Assembly (NCBI GenBank): GCA_030649335.1
Contig: JAUSLL010000119.1
Span: forward strand, 1 to 64,000
DNA: 64,000 nt
Source of the DNA: Parvibaculum sp.
GTDB lineage: Bacteria > Pseudomonadota > Alphaproteobacteria > Parvibaculales > Parvibaculaceae
Direction: 5' to 3'
The position numbers and the translations under genes were made by a program. Positions 9,810 through 18,923 of this stretch are shown here, piece after piece (position 1 is the first letter of the stretch; each line of letters begins with the position of its first letter). Under the pieces are notes generated by a model. The model saw only the letters and a list, made by a program, of their open reading frames with translations. It did no database searches and was not told the origin of the DNA.

Positions 9810-12800
9810 GCCGCTCTCGGTCCGACGGGTGTGCGAGGTCCGGGGTCGGTCAATCTGCCGATTTCATCGACACCGACTTTACGGAAGTTCTTTTTTTGTA
9901 GCCCGCTACAACTTTCGGCTAGATATTTCAGTTCCTTATTTCGTACCCGCGCATCGACATTTCCCTCGTTGTGGTCGGCAAGATAGACGTACTCTTTGCC
10001 GCTCTGGGTGCTCATCTTACAGACGCGCACAATCCTTCGTTCGGGACCTTCACCGATGGCCCCCATGTCGTCAATGTGTAGCCGCATCAGTTTTTTTGCG
10101 GCCGGATGAGGGCGGAAATCGGCTGGATTGAATCCCCGCTGGTTGGCATCAAAACGGCGAACGATCACGGTTCTCCAGCCTCCGTCCGGCAAGGCCCAGA
10201 CTTCGGCAAATTCATTACCGTCCGGTTTATATGCCTTGTAGGGTTTTCCAGTCTTGCGATCCTTGATGGCGATGACACCAAGTTCATCGTATATCCTTAC
10301 GCGCCGTACTTTCTGGATGCGCCCGCTGATTTTTACGCCTTGGGTGGCAACCATTTCGGCGAAAGCGACGGCGAGGTTTTGAGGTTTTTTGCGGCTGTCC
10401 GGGTTGTCAGGATTTGTAGTGTCCGGCGGCGCGAGTTTGAAGGCTTCCCATGCTCCGGTGAGGGCCTCGCGCAGAGCTGCATCGCGGATCGCAGGAAGGC
10501 CATTGTCCATGTCTTTGGGCGTGGAAAACTTGGCAAGCGGCACGCGATAGACGACCTGCGTATTGCCCTTTTTGCCCGGCCCGACAATGCCATAGGCCGT
10601 GTCGTTGTGCAGCGCGCCAGTTGTCATGCCCTTTTTGCCCGGTGAACCGTGATCGGTCTTATGGGCCACCGTCAATCGCGCAAGCTGCGCACGCAGGACT
10701 TCGCGATCAAAATCTTCCCACGGATCGGGTATGGCGTCGATCAACCGCTTTCGGTCCGCATTGGCGTTAAGCTGTGAAATTAATTGCAACAACCGTTGAT
10801 CGGTCATGGCGACGACAAAGGCGTCCAGGGCGTGATGGCGGTGATCATCGCGGTTCTTGCGTGGCGGCGCATCCTCTGCGCCTACGCGGTTGTGACCAGG
10901 CAGCAAGGACGACAGGCCCCATTTGCCACGCAGCATGGCGGTAAGCTTGCCGGGAATGGCACGCACCCGCAGGCGACCTTCGTCTTTTTCATTATAGAGG
11001 TGCGCCAGATAGCTTCTTGCAATGCGTGAAAGATATTTTGTCTCGTTGAGCTGCCGGTCGAGGAACCCACGTTCCTCGTTTTCATAACGCTCCATCGCAT
11101 CGGCATGAAAGCGCCAGCGTTTGTTGCCCTCGAGCTTGTCGGTGCGGAACAATATATCGTCATAGACATATTTGCGGGGTCCGATAGTCGGGTCGTTCTG
11201 GAAGGCTTCAAAAGGGGCGCGATCCCGCTTGGCGCGGTTCGCTTCGCGCAGGCAGATCACCTTGTTGGCCATCGAGTCATCAAGCGTTTTTGAGAAGGGC
11301 AGAATGTGCTCGATCTCAGTCGCATCGGAAATCGCCATTTCGAAGGATATGGCATCACCGGTGAACGGGCAGAGATTGACGGTGCCGACTTTTTGCTCCT
11401 CCCAAAGCCGCAGCTTGCGCAAGAGATGGGGTGAGGGGGCAACGCCTGCGGCGCGGATTTTTTCATCGCGCGCGCGGTTGGCGGCCTCGTTCAGACTATT
11501 CTTTTTGCGCGCCTCGTCCTTTTGTTCCTTATTCATTTTGAGATCGCGGGCAAGCTCGACCACGATTTCCTCCGGTCTGCCGTGAACCTCGATGACACGA
11601 TTAACCGTACGGCGGATCTGATTGAGGCCGATATGAACCGTGGGGTTGGCGAGCCGCCCATAATGCCCCACCTCGTCTTCTTTGGGTTTGGAAGGATCGG
11701 CACCGACGCAATGGCGGGTCAGCACTTCGGCATAATAGGGCAGGTGGTCGCGGACTTTATCTGGCCGAAAGTCGGAGTGATGGCCATATTCCGGCACCTC
11801 GGCCACCGCCTCGGCATAGTTGAGACCTTGCCCCTCCATGATTGGCAACAGACGCGCAATCGCTTTTTCGCTGAGGCGCGCATAGCCCTCGGGCATAGCC
11901 TTGGCGGCAAGCTTTTTGGCGGCGGCTTCATTAAGTCCCCATTCGGCCATAGCGATACGCTCAATCTCTTCGGGTTTTTCCGTTTCGATCAGCTTACGCA
12001 CAATCTCGGTGCGGCGTTCGACCGGAAAGTCGAGCCAGCCTTTGCCGAATATATGATCGCTTTTCAGTCTGTCTGACGCCTCCTCGCCCTTGATAGTCGT
12101 CCGGTGGTCATCGAAAAGATTGACGGTCGATCCGGATGGAAGCTTGAGAAACTTCAGCATCTGCTCAAGTTTCAATTCTTTTCTTGTGCGCAAATGGTCG
12201 AGCACCTTGTCGCGCTCGATCATGGTCAGAGGTCGTGCGGGCTGGCCGGGACATTGAACGCGCAGATTGTTCGCCTCCTGCACCATGCGGAATTCCTGTG
12301 TGAGGGGCAGTGCGCGATGGGCGCGTCGCTCACCTTCCTCCATCAGACACCAACCCGGATCAACCGGCTTCAAGGGGCGCTGGAAAAAGATGATATCGCG
12401 TAAGGCATCCCATTGTTCGGGGCTGAGAGTCTGATGCGGCGCTTGCGTCTCATGGATCGCGGCGAATTCGTCTTCGTACATTTGCCGGTCGGGATAAAAA
12501 CCCGCTTCGGGTCGGGCACGCACCATGCGGCCTTTGACGTGTCGCTTGTGGAAATATTCGCCCAGCGTGCGCGCGCCGGTTTTCTCCATCAGCTTGCGAA
12601 GTTCGTTAATCCGTTCCTTGACGACACCTGTCTCCTTGTCTGCGTCACCACCATCAGTTTTGCGATTGCTCTTGAAACCACGACGCTGATTGAGGTGGAA
12701 GAGGGCGCGGCCCAATTCATGCGGCGCAAGCGGACGGTCAATTGCGGCCGCTCGGAGAATATAAGGATCAAGGTTCTCCAGCGCTTTGCGTTCGGCCTCG

Positions 12801-13060
12801 TCATCCGGCATCAGCCCGAAGGCGACCAGAAACTCCATCAGGCCGGAGCGGCGGTCGAGATAACGGTCGCGTCGCCGCCGCATGCCGCGCGGTACACGCC
12901 GCTGAACCGCCAGCGATGACTGGTCCTTGGGATTGCGGCCGTCGCCGAAAATGCGAGAGCCCCCACCGAGCGAGCTGCGGGGCACGCCGTCCTGATCGAG
13001 TTCCACCGCCCACCAGCCAATGGAATTTGTACCGAGGTCCAGTCCGAGCCTATAGCGCAT
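9806..13060 (-). CDS. cas9: CRISPR-associated endonuclease Cas9, subtype II-C
   Basis: RNA-guided DNA endonuclease, 1084 residues from MRYRLGLDLG. RuvC-I is LGLDLGTNSIGWW with Asp8. An Arg-rich bridge helix follows (RRVPRGMRRRRDRYLDRR, 54-71). RuvC-II is EEIVVELARDLKMN with Glu502. HNH is TEIEHILPFSKTLDDSMANK with His585 and Asn599. RuvC-III is DDHRHHALDAFVVA with His743 and Asp746. All catalytic residues are present, so both nuclease sites should be active. The ORF track adds 16 upstream residues (13108), but the ATG at 13060 has an AGGAAA site 8 bp upstream and puts RuvC-I at the usual position. The short REC region fits II-C. The PAM cannot be read from sequence. Confidence 0.97.
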   Translation of the reverse strand: MRYRLGLDLGTNSIGWWAVELDQDGVPRSSLGGGSRIFGDGRNPKDQSSLAVQRRVPRGMRRRRDRYLDRRSGLMEFLVAFGLMPDDEAERKALENLDPYILRAAAIDRPLAPHELGRALFHLNQRRGFKSNRKTDGGDADKETGVVKERINELRKLMEKTGARTLGEYFHKRHVKGRMVRARPEAGFYPDRQMYEDEFAAIHETQAPHQTLSPEQWDALRDIIFFQRPLKPVDPGWCLMEEGERRAHRALPLTQEFRMVQEANNLRVQCPGQPARPLTMIERDKVLDHLRTRKELKLEQMLKFLKLPSGSTVNLFDDHRTTIKGEEASDRLKSDHIFGKGWLDFPVERRTEIVRKLIETEKPEEIERIAMAEWGLNEAAAKKLAAKAMPEGYARLSEKAIARLLPIMEGQGLNYAEAVAEVPEYGHHSDFRPDKVRDHLPYYAEVLTRHCVGADPSKPKEDEVGHYGRLANPTVHIGLNQIRRTVNRVIEVHGRPEEIVVELARDLKMNKEQKDEARKKNSLNEAANRARDEKIRAAGVAPSPHLLRKLRLWEEQKVGTVNLCPFTGDAISFEMAISDATEIEHILPFSKTLDDSMANKVICLREANRAKRDRAPFEAFQNDPTIGPRKYVYDDILFRTDKLEGNKRWRFHADAMERYENEERGFLDRQLNETKYLSRIARSYLAHLYNEKDEGRLRVRAIPGKLTAMLRGKWGLSSLLPGHNRVGAEDAPPRKNRDDHRHHALDAFVVAMTDQRLLQLISQLNANADRKRLIDAIPDPWEDFDREVLRAQLARLTVAHKTDHGSPGKKGMTTGALHNDTAYGIVGPGKKGNTQVVYRVPLAKFSTPKDMDNGLPAIRDAALREALTGAWEAFKLAPPDTTNPDNPDSRKKPQNLAVAFAEMVATQGVKISGRIQKVRRVRIYDELGVIAIKDRKTGKPYKAYKPDGNEFAEVWALPDGGWRTVIVRRFDANQRGFNPADFRPHPAAKKLMRLHIDDMGAIGEGPERRIVRVCKMSTQSGKEYVYLADHNEGNVDARVRNKELKYLAESCSGLQKKNFRKVGVDEIGRLTDPGPRTPVGPRAA

Positions 13061-13170
13061 CGTGCGTTTCCTATTAAGAAGGCGGCATTTTGCTGATTGG
13101 CCGCACACTCCAACTCAATTGCCGTGATTTGCATTCAGTTCAAATTAGCCATTTTCTAGTCAAAAGGATC

Positions 13171-13199
13171 TTGTCTTGGCAATCAACCCTCACTAGACT
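13171..13199 (+). promoter_or_regulatory. Predicted tracrRNA promoter
   Basis: TTGTCT at 13171-13176, a 17-bp spacer, and TAGACT at 13194-13199 give a sigma-70-like promoter. Its start point would be near 13206, about 17 bp before the anti-repeat. It points away from cas9, whose ATG lies at 13060 on the other strand. Confidence 0.6.
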
Positions 13200-13205
13200 G
13201 ATGAT

Positions 13206-13336
13206 TGTCGATACGATTTATATTTAGCCGATAGAAAATCGCGGACCGTTAGCGAAAGCCTCCGGGCCTAGCAGCCGTTAACAAGCCCTTGGGGCATAAA
13301 ATCAAAGGGTAGGCCACGGCCTACCCTTTTGTTTTG
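13206..13336 (+). ncRNA. tracrRNA
   Basis: TTTAGCCGATAGAAAATCGC and the next five bases GGACC (13223-13247) are an exact 25-nt complement of the 3' two-thirds of the CRISPR repeat. After that come GTTAGCGAAAGC, which can continue pairing across a bulge, a small GCCC-TT-GGGC stem, and a strong terminator. The RNA would hybridise with each repeat and load Cas9. It lies upstream of cas9 and divergent from it. Its orientation sets the functional strand of the array as plus. The 5' end is inferred from the promoter and the 3' end from the terminator. With cas9's leader it fills the 13061-13495 gap. Confidence 0.88.
13304..13336 (+). terminator. Rho-independent terminator of the tracrRNA
   Basis: AAAGGGTAGGCC pairs perfectly with GGCCTACCCTTT (12 bp, minimal loop) and is followed by TTTTGTTTT. 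Confidence 0.85.
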
Positions 13337-13495
13337 ATTGCAAGGTCTTTGAGGCAATGTGGCTTTGGCGCAATGCGGCCATTCAATATCCGATAATATG
13401 CAGTATGGACAGTTGCCGTATTGGGCAGTTTTGTTTGTATGCTGAGTGAAATTAGTAAGCATGATCGGGAATCTAATTGTATCTACCAGTAGCCT

Positions 13496-14206
13496 CTAAT
13501 CGGGTATCGCCTTGGTAATCATTCTGAGAATCCGACGCTCACTTGCGATGCTATCCGCAATAGCCTTGTTCTTCGGATCCTTTGCCAGTAGCGCCTCCAA
13601 CGCAGCTATAGATTTCTTGAAGCTCTTCTTGCGTTTCCGCAATTCGTCCCAAATTTTCTTGTCTTCGGGTGTCATGGGACCCCTCACCTCTGCCCTGCCC
13701 GTATTCATATCGATAATAATGTCGTCTGGATGGGGGATCATTTCAGGAGCAGGGATACCCAATTTCTTGCAGCGCTCAATTTCTTTCATCCCATCAATTT
13801 TGTATTCGATCATGGTCTTGATGTACTCGTCGTGCAGCGCCTTCTTATCTTCCTCCACAACTCTCAAAAGATCGGTGAACGTTTTCTGTGCCTTTGCATT
13901 TCCCTTCGCAGCCGAGAGTGCTACACCGCGCAAAATAGCCTGAACAACTGGTATCTCGACGAGCTTTTCACCGTCACGCACGCTGATAGTGCGATAGGCC
14001 TCTTCCTGAACAATGTCCTTCATGCGCTCTTCGCTCATGTGTGGAACGCCTGTGGCTACGGCTTTCTTTTTTGGGCGCCCGTTTGGATTTCCAGATTGTC
14101 CAGGCTTGAATCTTGTCGCGGCGGGTGGCTTTCCGTAGCCCACTGCTTCGTCATCCGCATTATTTTCAGTATCAAGCTTTCTCGCTTCTGCTCGACGCAC
14201 ACTCAT
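13496..14206 (-). CDS. DUF5681 domain-containing protein
   Basis: 236-residue protein with the DUF5681 signature RFKPGQSGNPNGRPKK at about residues 32-47. Polar, helical sequence follows and then a charged region with RKRKKSFKKSIAALEALLAKDPKNKAI. The family is common in phages and islands, often beside DNA methyltransferases or terminases. Its function is not established, and small-terminase-like or DNA-binding roles are only suggested by context. It overlaps the methyltransferase stop by 4 bp and so is translationally coupled to it. Confidence 0.8.
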   Translation of the reverse strand: MSVRRAEARKLDTENNADDEAVGYGKPPAATRFKPGQSGNPNGRPKKKAVATGVPHMSEERMKDIVQEEAYRTISVRDGEKLVEIPVVQAILRGVALSAAKGNAKAQKTFTDLLRVVEEDKKALHDEYIKTMIEYKIDGMKEIERCKKLGIPAPEMIPHPDDIIIDMNTGRAEVRGPMTPEDKKIWDELRKRKKSFKKSIAALEALLAKDPKNKAIADSIASERRILRMITKAIPD

Positions 14207-15621
14207 GAGCCTTCTCCAAGATTAGTTGGAGTGAGAGTGTCTGTGGGTTCGTTTGAAATCCCCGAAATGTAAGTCTTACTCAGACCAGGCTGATTTTCGG
14301 GGTAGGGCGCTTGTCGAGCGTTGGTAGCTTGATTAAATGTCTCACCGGTCTCCACCAGTATCGCGTCGTCTTTCGCGAATGCTTCCCAACGCCGAATGAT
14401 CCGATCGACATAGATCGGATCAAGCTCAGCGAGATAGGCACGGCGGCTTGTCTTGTGCGCGGCGATCAGCGTCGAACCGCTGCCACCGAACGGGTCGAGC
14501 ACCACATCATTGCGTTTCGACACATCCTTGATGGCGTCAGCGATCATTGCGACTGGCTTGACGGTGGGATGGAGGGCAAGTTCTTCCATGCGTCCTGCCC
14601 GTAATGTGTTGACGCCTTTGTATTCCCAGACATTGGTCCGGTACCGACCATGTTGGCCGAGTTCGAAACTGTTTAGGTGAGGCGCAGTGCCGTTCTTGAA
14701 AGCAAAGACCAATTCATGACGGGATCGATAGAAAGTGCCCATTCCCCCATTGTCCTTTGCCCAGATACATAAGTTTTTGAGTTCACTGAAGACTGTCTCG
14801 CCCGCCGCGAGCATTTCAGACATATGGCGCCAGTCCATGCAGATGAAATGGATCGATCCATCGAGGCTGAAGTTAGCCAAATGCCGGAAGGCCGAACGGA
14901 GAAAGGTTGTAAACTCTTCGTGCGACATCTCGCCGGATGCCATCGCGAACTCGCGATGCTTGATGGCGCCGAGCCCACCAACGTTGCCATCAATCACGAC
15001 ATTGTAGGGCGGGTCAGTGAAGACCATTCTGGCTTTGGTTCGTCCAAGCAAACGCTCGTAGGTGTCGGCTTCGAGCGCGTTGCCGCAAATCAGACGGTGC
15101 GGACCTAATTGCCAAATGTCGCCGGGCTGCGAAATTGCGCTTCCGTCTTCAACCACAGGCAATTGATCCTCTAATGGATCGCCAACTTCCTCTGGGTTAA
15201 GCCCTTCGATCAAATTGTCGATCTCGGGGATCGAAAACCCTAAGACTCCAATGTCGAAGTCGAGATCAATCTCGAGCAAGTGTTGTAGTTCTTCTGCGAG
15301 CAATTCTTCGTCCCAGCCAGCGTTGAGCGCCAGCTTGTTGTCCGCTAGCACGTAGGCTCGTTTCTGGGCAGGTGTCATGCTCTCGAGCCTGATGCAAGGG
15401 ACACAATTCATTTGAAGTTGTCGCGCCGCTTCCACGCGTCCGTGGCCCGCGAGAATTGTGTTCTCGCCATCGATCAGAACCGGATTGGTGAAGCCAAAGG
15501 TCCGCATGCTATCGGCCAGCTGATTGATCTGCTTCTTGGAGTGGGTACGGGCATTGCGCGCCCAGGGCCTGAGCGCCGTGATCGCTATCTTTTCCAGGAC
15601 CAGTTCATTGCTCGTGATCAT
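14203..15621 (-). CDS. ParB-like N-terminal domain / site-specific DNA methyltransferase
   Basis: 472-residue two-domain protein. Residues about 1-100 resemble ParB/Srx nuclease-like domains (ILAGHGRVEAARQLQMNCVPCI, RAYVLADNKLALNAGWDEE). The C-terminal part is an N6-adenine/N4-cytosine methyltransferase of DNA_methylase N6/N4 type, with catalytic MVFTDPPYNVVIDG near 220 and SAM-binding VVLDPFGGSGSTLIAAHKTSRRAYLAELDP near 400. The DPPY-before-FGGSGST order is the beta arrangement. This fusion is typical of prophage and mobile-element orphan methyltransferases. No restriction enzyme gene adjoins. Probable role: self-modification or regulation of the element. Confidence 0.88.
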   Translation of the reverse strand: MITSNELVLEKIAITALRPWARNARTHSKKQINQLADSMRTFGFTNPVLIDGENTILAGHGRVEAARQLQMNCVPCIRLESMTPAQKRAYVLADNKLALNAGWDEELLAEELQHLLEIDLDFDIGVLGFSIPEIDNLIEGLNPEEVGDPLEDQLPVVEDGSAISQPGDIWQLGPHRLICGNALEADTYERLLGRTKARMVFTDPPYNVVIDGNVGGLGAIKHREFAMASGEMSHEEFTTFLRSAFRHLANFSLDGSIHFICMDWRHMSEMLAAGETVFSELKNLCIWAKDNGGMGTFYRSRHELVFAFKNGTAPHLNSFELGQHGRYRTNVWEYKGVNTLRAGRMEELALHPTVKPVAMIADAIKDVSKRNDVVLDPFGGSGSTLIAAHKTSRRAYLAELDPIYVDRIIRRWEAFAKDDAILVETGETFNQATNARQAPYPENQPGLSKTYISGISNEPTDTLTPTNLGEGS

Positions 15622-15664
15622 CGTTCACCCCCTCAGGCACAGATTCGATTTGTCTTCCATATTC

Positions 15665-15735
15665 GTAAGATCATAAAAACGATGCTGCTTGTCAACCCTC
15701 ATGCTATGATTCAGTAAGACCAAAAAAACAAAATG
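15665..15735. promoter_or_regulatory. Divergent promoter region with a direct repeat
   Basis: Between the methyltransferase and XRE genes, GTAAGATCATAAAAACGATG (15665) and GTAAGACCAAAAAAACA (15714) are similar elements 49 bp apart. GACC/GGTC half-sites flank 13 A-rich bases at 15717-15739. This is a reasonable binding region for the adjacent XRE regulator. Confidence 0.35.
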
Positions 15736-15757
15736 GTCATAAAGATGGGGTTTGCAC

Positions 15758-16093
15758 ATGGGATTAGGATGGAAGATAGGCCAGCTCAGGCTGGAGAATA
15801 ATCAATCACTTCAAGAGGTTGCTGATGCCGTGAAAGTATCAAAAGCCCATATTTGGGAGCTAGAGAAAGAACGCACCGACAACCCGTCAATGGCGCTGGT
15901 AACGCGGCTTGCCGACCACTTTGGGGTCTCCGTCGGCTATCTGATCGACGAGGATCTCACATCGCCTGAAGCCGATGACACGCTTATCCGCATGTTCAGG
16001 CAGGCGAAGGAACTCGATCCGGGGGATCTGATGGTCATCGATGATATGATGCAGTCCTTATTGAAACGTCGAAGGGAGAGGCATGGGACTTGA
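15758..16093 (+). CDS. XRE-family transcriptional regulator
   Basis: 111-residue DNA-binding protein. The HTH_XRE fold spans about residues 6-62: IGQLRLENNQSLQEVADAVKVSKAHIWELEKE, then NPSMALVTRLADHFGVSVGYL. A short helical tail follows. The ORF track starts at TTG 15752; ATG 15758 is preferred, with a GGGG run 8-11 bp upstream. It overlaps the ImmA/IrrE gene by 11 bp. XRE-ImmA pairs control mobile-element or stress genes, the metalloprotease relieving repression by cleaving the regulator. That is family knowledge; the target genes here are not known. Confidence 0.88.
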   Translation: MGLGWKIGQLRLENNQSLQEVADAVKVSKAHIWELEKERTDNPSMALVTRLADHFGVSVGYLIDEDLTSPEADDTLIRMFRQAKELDPGDLMVIDDMMQSLLKRRRERHGT

Positions 16094-16904
16094 GCTTGAT
16101 CGGATCGCTCTGGATGACTTCAGCGCCCACCCGGAAGGCTTGGCGCGTGCAATCCATGCGCAATTGCCCGGCCATCAAACAGGTGCTGTTCCGGTCTATG
16201 AAATCGCCCGTGCGCTTGATATTGAAGAAATCCGTGAAGAGCGTTTGAGCAAAATCGAAGGTGCTCTAATCACCACGCCTGAAAAAAGCTTTGGGTCCAT
16301 TCTCGTTAACGCGAACTCCTCTTTCAAACGTCGTCGCTTCACGGTTGGCCATGAGCTCTGCCACTTTCTGGATCTGACGCATCAAGCGACAGCGTCCACC
16401 GGATTCCAGTGTGCAAAAGTCAGCTTCGTCATTCCTGAATATATGGTTCGCCATATGAGGCAGGAGAATGAGGCAGATCGTTTTGCTATCGAGCTGCTAG
16501 CGCCCGAAGCTCGCGTGGCTGCTTTTCTCAAATCGACTCCTGATTTGGAGCAAATTATCGCGCTCTCGGAGGGGCTTTGGATCAGCAAGACAGCCGCCGC
16601 TCGCCGCTACGTTGAACTCCACCCGGAACCGCTCGCCGTCGTGTTAAGCCAGCATGGTGTCATTAGCAGCATAGTGCGTCCGCCAAAGTTTCCGTATCTG
16701 CGAGTTTGGAACAATCACGCGCTACCGGCCACTCCTGCGAGGAGCGGCAATGAGATTAGCGATTGGCATGAGGTCCGCGCGACAAGCTGGCTTAGCAGTC
16801 CCTCTCGCAGTTTAGTTCGCACACAGACGCTCTATCAGAGAGACGGTTATGCCATGACGCTTATGCATGCGGATTTACAGCCGAGCCCGCTAATCGTTAG
16901 CTAA
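16083..16904 (+). CDS. ImmA/IrrE family metallo-endopeptidase
   Basis: 273-residue predicted zinc protease. The HExxH motif is in RRFTVGHELCHFLDLTHQ at about residues 80-97, and the third ligand is likely in QENEADRFAIELLAPE near 128-143. It normally cleaves a cognate XRE repressor, here the overlapping upstream gene. A decayed homologue lies at 43.30-43.89 kb, nearly identical over long stretches but with several internal deletions, and the two share 3' flanking sequence to about 17011. The 343 bp after the stop contain the AATTCCTA inverted repeat and nothing else recognisable. Confidence 0.9.
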   Translation: MGLELDRIALDDFSAHPEGLARAIHAQLPGHQTGAVPVYEIARALDIEEIREERLSKIEGALITTPEKSFGSILVNANSSFKRRRFTVGHELCHFLDLTHQATASTGFQCAKVSFVIPEYMVRHMRQENEADRFAIELLAPEARVAAFLKSTPDLEQIIALSEGLWISKTAAARRYVELHPEPLAVVLSQHGVISSIVRPPKFPYLRVWNNHALPATPARSGNEISDWHEVRATSWLSSPSRSLVRTQTLYQRDGYAMTLMHADLQPSPLIVS

Positions 16905-16987
16905 CGAAATTTGCGTCGCACGGAATTAGCCGCCGCTGGGAGAGTGCGCGATGAAGGCACAGGTACACCTCTATGTCAGTGAAACAT

Positions 16988-17011
16988 AATTCCTAGTTAT
17001 CGATAGGAGTT
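16988..17011. promoter_or_regulatory. AATTCCTA-N8-TAGGAGTT inverted repeat, copy 1
   Basis: AATTCCTAGTTATCGA followed by TAGGAGTT, a near-palindrome that recurs at 43974 and, in perfect form, at 54239. Operator-like. In the surrounding gap 16905-17247 no gene is visible. Confidence 0.45.
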
Positions 17012-17247
17012 TTCGAATTCGGGCTGGTTCGCTCAACCCATGAGGCGATCTCAATTTAAAGCCAGAGGAATCTGCTGGATTTAGATCGCAGATTATACAT
17101 ACCTACCTTGATCGGCGAGGTTCGTCGTTCGCACTCTCCTTCGGGAGGCATCGTGTTCATGATGGCAAGCTATGTCCGCTCGTGGCGCAATGCAGAGTTC
17201 AGTCAGCAAAGACGTTTGTCTCGCTGATGATGTAAATCGGTTTTCGT

Positions 17248-18039
17248 TTAAGCAAAGCTCATCTTCACATCGCCAAGGCCTTGATCGAAGCGGCAGAGGA
17301 TGTTGTCGCCTGCTTTGACCGGAAAGGCGCGCACGAAGGAGCCGGTCAGGATGACGTGGCCCGGTTCAAAGGCGACGCCGAATTCGCCGAGTTTGTTGGC
17401 GAGCCAAGCGACTGACGTCACGGGATTGCCGAGGACCGCTGATGCTTCACCTTTTTGCTCTTCTTTTTCATTGCAAATGATCGAGCCGATGACGCGGCGG
17501 ATATCGATCTGATCGAGACGGCGCGGATTTGCACCAAGCACAACAGCACCGCAGGCGGCAAGGTCGGCAACCGTGTCGATGAGGTTCATGCCTGGCGCGC
17601 GGGCGATACGGAAATCGACGATCTCGATGGCGGGCACGACGAAGTCGGTTGCGCGGATCACATCCATCGGCAGGATGCCCGGACCTTGCAGGCGTTCCTT
17701 CATCACAAAAGCGATTTCAATTTCGATCATCGGATCGAAGAAATGGGATGCTGCGATGGGTGTGTCTTCGGGAAAGAAGAGGTCATCCGTCATGGCACTG
17801 AAGTCAGGCTCTTTCGATCCGGACATTTCCTGCATGGCCTTTGACGTGAGACCGACTTTGTAGCCTTTGATCCGGCGTCCGGCTGCGAGCTGACGCGCGA
17901 CGAACATTTCCTGTATGCGATAGGAGTCTTCGACCTCGATGCATGGATAGGTTTTGGTGAGGAGCGGCATGGGCTTTCGCGTTTCGTAAACACCAACGAG
18001 ATCGTTGACGATTTTCTCGCGGGTTTTCTGATCAAGCAT
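17248..18039 (-). CDS. 2-oxo-hepta-3-ene-1,7-dioate / 2-oxopent-4-enoate hydratase family protein
   Basis: Hydratase of the MhpD/HpaH family that adds water to a 2-hydroxy-dienoate after meta-cleavage, giving the aldolase substrate. 263 residues from [10 protein letters not shown]. Signatures: [34 protein letters not shown] with acidic metal ligands, [45 protein letters not shown]. The start was moved to 18039, where GGAGG lies 5 bp upstream; it overlaps the aldolase stop by 8 bp. It pairs with that aldolase and probably acts on the product of the divergent hpa-like genes, hence an HpaH-like role (inferred). Confidence 0.88.
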   Translation of the reverse strand: MLDQKTREKIVNDLVGVYETRKPMPLLTKTYPCIEVEDSYRIQEMFVARQLAAGRRIKGYKVGLTSKAMQEMSGSKEPDFSAMTDDLFFPEDTPIAASHFFDPMIEIEIAFVMKERLQGPGILPMDVIRATDFVVPAIEIVDFRIARAPGMNLIDTVADLAACGAVVLGANPRRLDQIDIRRVIGSIICNEKEEQKGEASAVLGNPVTSVAWLANKLGEFGVAFEPGHVILTGSFVRAFPVKAGDNILCRFDQGLGDVKMSFA

Positions 18040-18811
18040 TGCTGCCTCCGTTTTTCTGTGCCGCACGCACGGTTTGCAAATCGCTGCGTGTCGCCATCTG
18101 GAGTGCGGCGATGTCGGTGGTAACGGAAATCATCTGAAAGCCCTGCTCGATGCGCAGAGGTGCCACTTTCGAATTGGAAAGAACGGCGGTCGCGATCTTT
18201 GCGTCCTTGGCGGCCTTGCTCACCTTCGCGATGGCAGCATCAAAGACGGGCTTGCCGTCATTATCGCCCGGCGGAAGACCCAGCGCGATGGACAGGTCGA
18301 ACGGGCCGACAAACAGCGCGTCAACGCCCGGAACATTGGCGATCTCTTCGACAGCGGCTAAAGCCTCTTTCGTTTCGATCATCGGGATGACGGCAACGCG
18401 CGCATTGGCTTCCATGAAATAGCCTTGTCCGTCTCGCAAGCTCACGCGCACGGGGCCGAAGCTGCGTCGACCATGCGGCGGATAGAGACATGCCTCGACG
18501 GCGCGTTGCGCGTCTTCAACGGTCTGGATCATGGGGATGACAATGCCGAGTGCGCCTGCGTCGAGCACACGACCGATGATGCCCGGATCGTTCCACGGCA
18601 CACGTACAATCGGCACGGCGGATGTGAGGTCAATGGCGCGGATCATGGCGAGGGCGGTCTCGTAATCCATACAGCCATGCTGCATGTCGATGAGAATCCA
18701 ATCGAAGCCGCCGCGGGCGAGCGCTTCTGCACCAAGAGCGCCCGGCATCATGGCCCAGGCGCCGAGCGTGACCTCGTCATTGCTCCAGCGTGATTTGAGA
18801 CTTTCCGTCAT
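18032..18811 (-). CDS. HpcH/HpaI family aldolase (4-hydroxy-2-oxo-heptanedioate aldolase-like)
   Basis: Class II, divalent-metal pyruvate aldolase that splits a 4-hydroxy-2-oxo acid into pyruvate and an aldehyde or semialdehyde. 259 residues from MTESLKSRW. Family motifs are [20 protein letters not shown] (base His), [65 protein letters not shown]. The track's earlier start adds eight residues; ATG 18811 has GGAA upstream. It is first gene of a two-gene operon with the hydratase, downstream of a 19-bp element also found before the HpaB homologue. Confidence 0.88.
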   Translation of the reverse strand: MTESLKSRWSNDEVTLGAWAMMPGALGAEALARGGFDWILIDMQHGCMDYETALAMIRAIDLTSAVPIVRVPWNDPGIIGRVLDAGALGIVIPMIQTVEDAQRAVEACLYPPHGRRSFGPVRVSLRDGQGYFMEANARVAVIPMIETKEALAAVEEIANVPGVDALFVGPFDLSIALGLPPGDNDGKPVFDAAIAKVSKAAKDAKIATAVLSNSKVAPLRIEQGFQMISVTTDIAALQMATRSDLQTVRAAQKNGGSNA

Positions 18812-18850
18812 TGTGTTTCCTTCCCTGACGCCCATTGCTTTGACGCGGGC

Positions 18851-18869
18851 TTGTCTAATAAATGACTGT
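18851..18869 (-). promoter_or_regulatory. Shared 19-bp element upstream of the aldolase-hydratase operon
   Basis: Minus strand ACAGTCATTTATTAGACAA, almost the same as ACAGTCATTATTGAGACAA at 19785-19803 before the HpaB homologue. The two sites flank the TetR gene on either side. Likely a common operator. Confidence 0.6.
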
Positions 18870-18923
18870 CATCATAATTGATTAAAGTCAATAAATTGTC
18901 TGTCAGGGAGGGCGTGGAAAGTG

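Noticed and set aside
13268-13462. 64-residue minus-strand ORF
   Set aside because: Lies across the tracrRNA and its terminator, with no ribosome-binding site or family.
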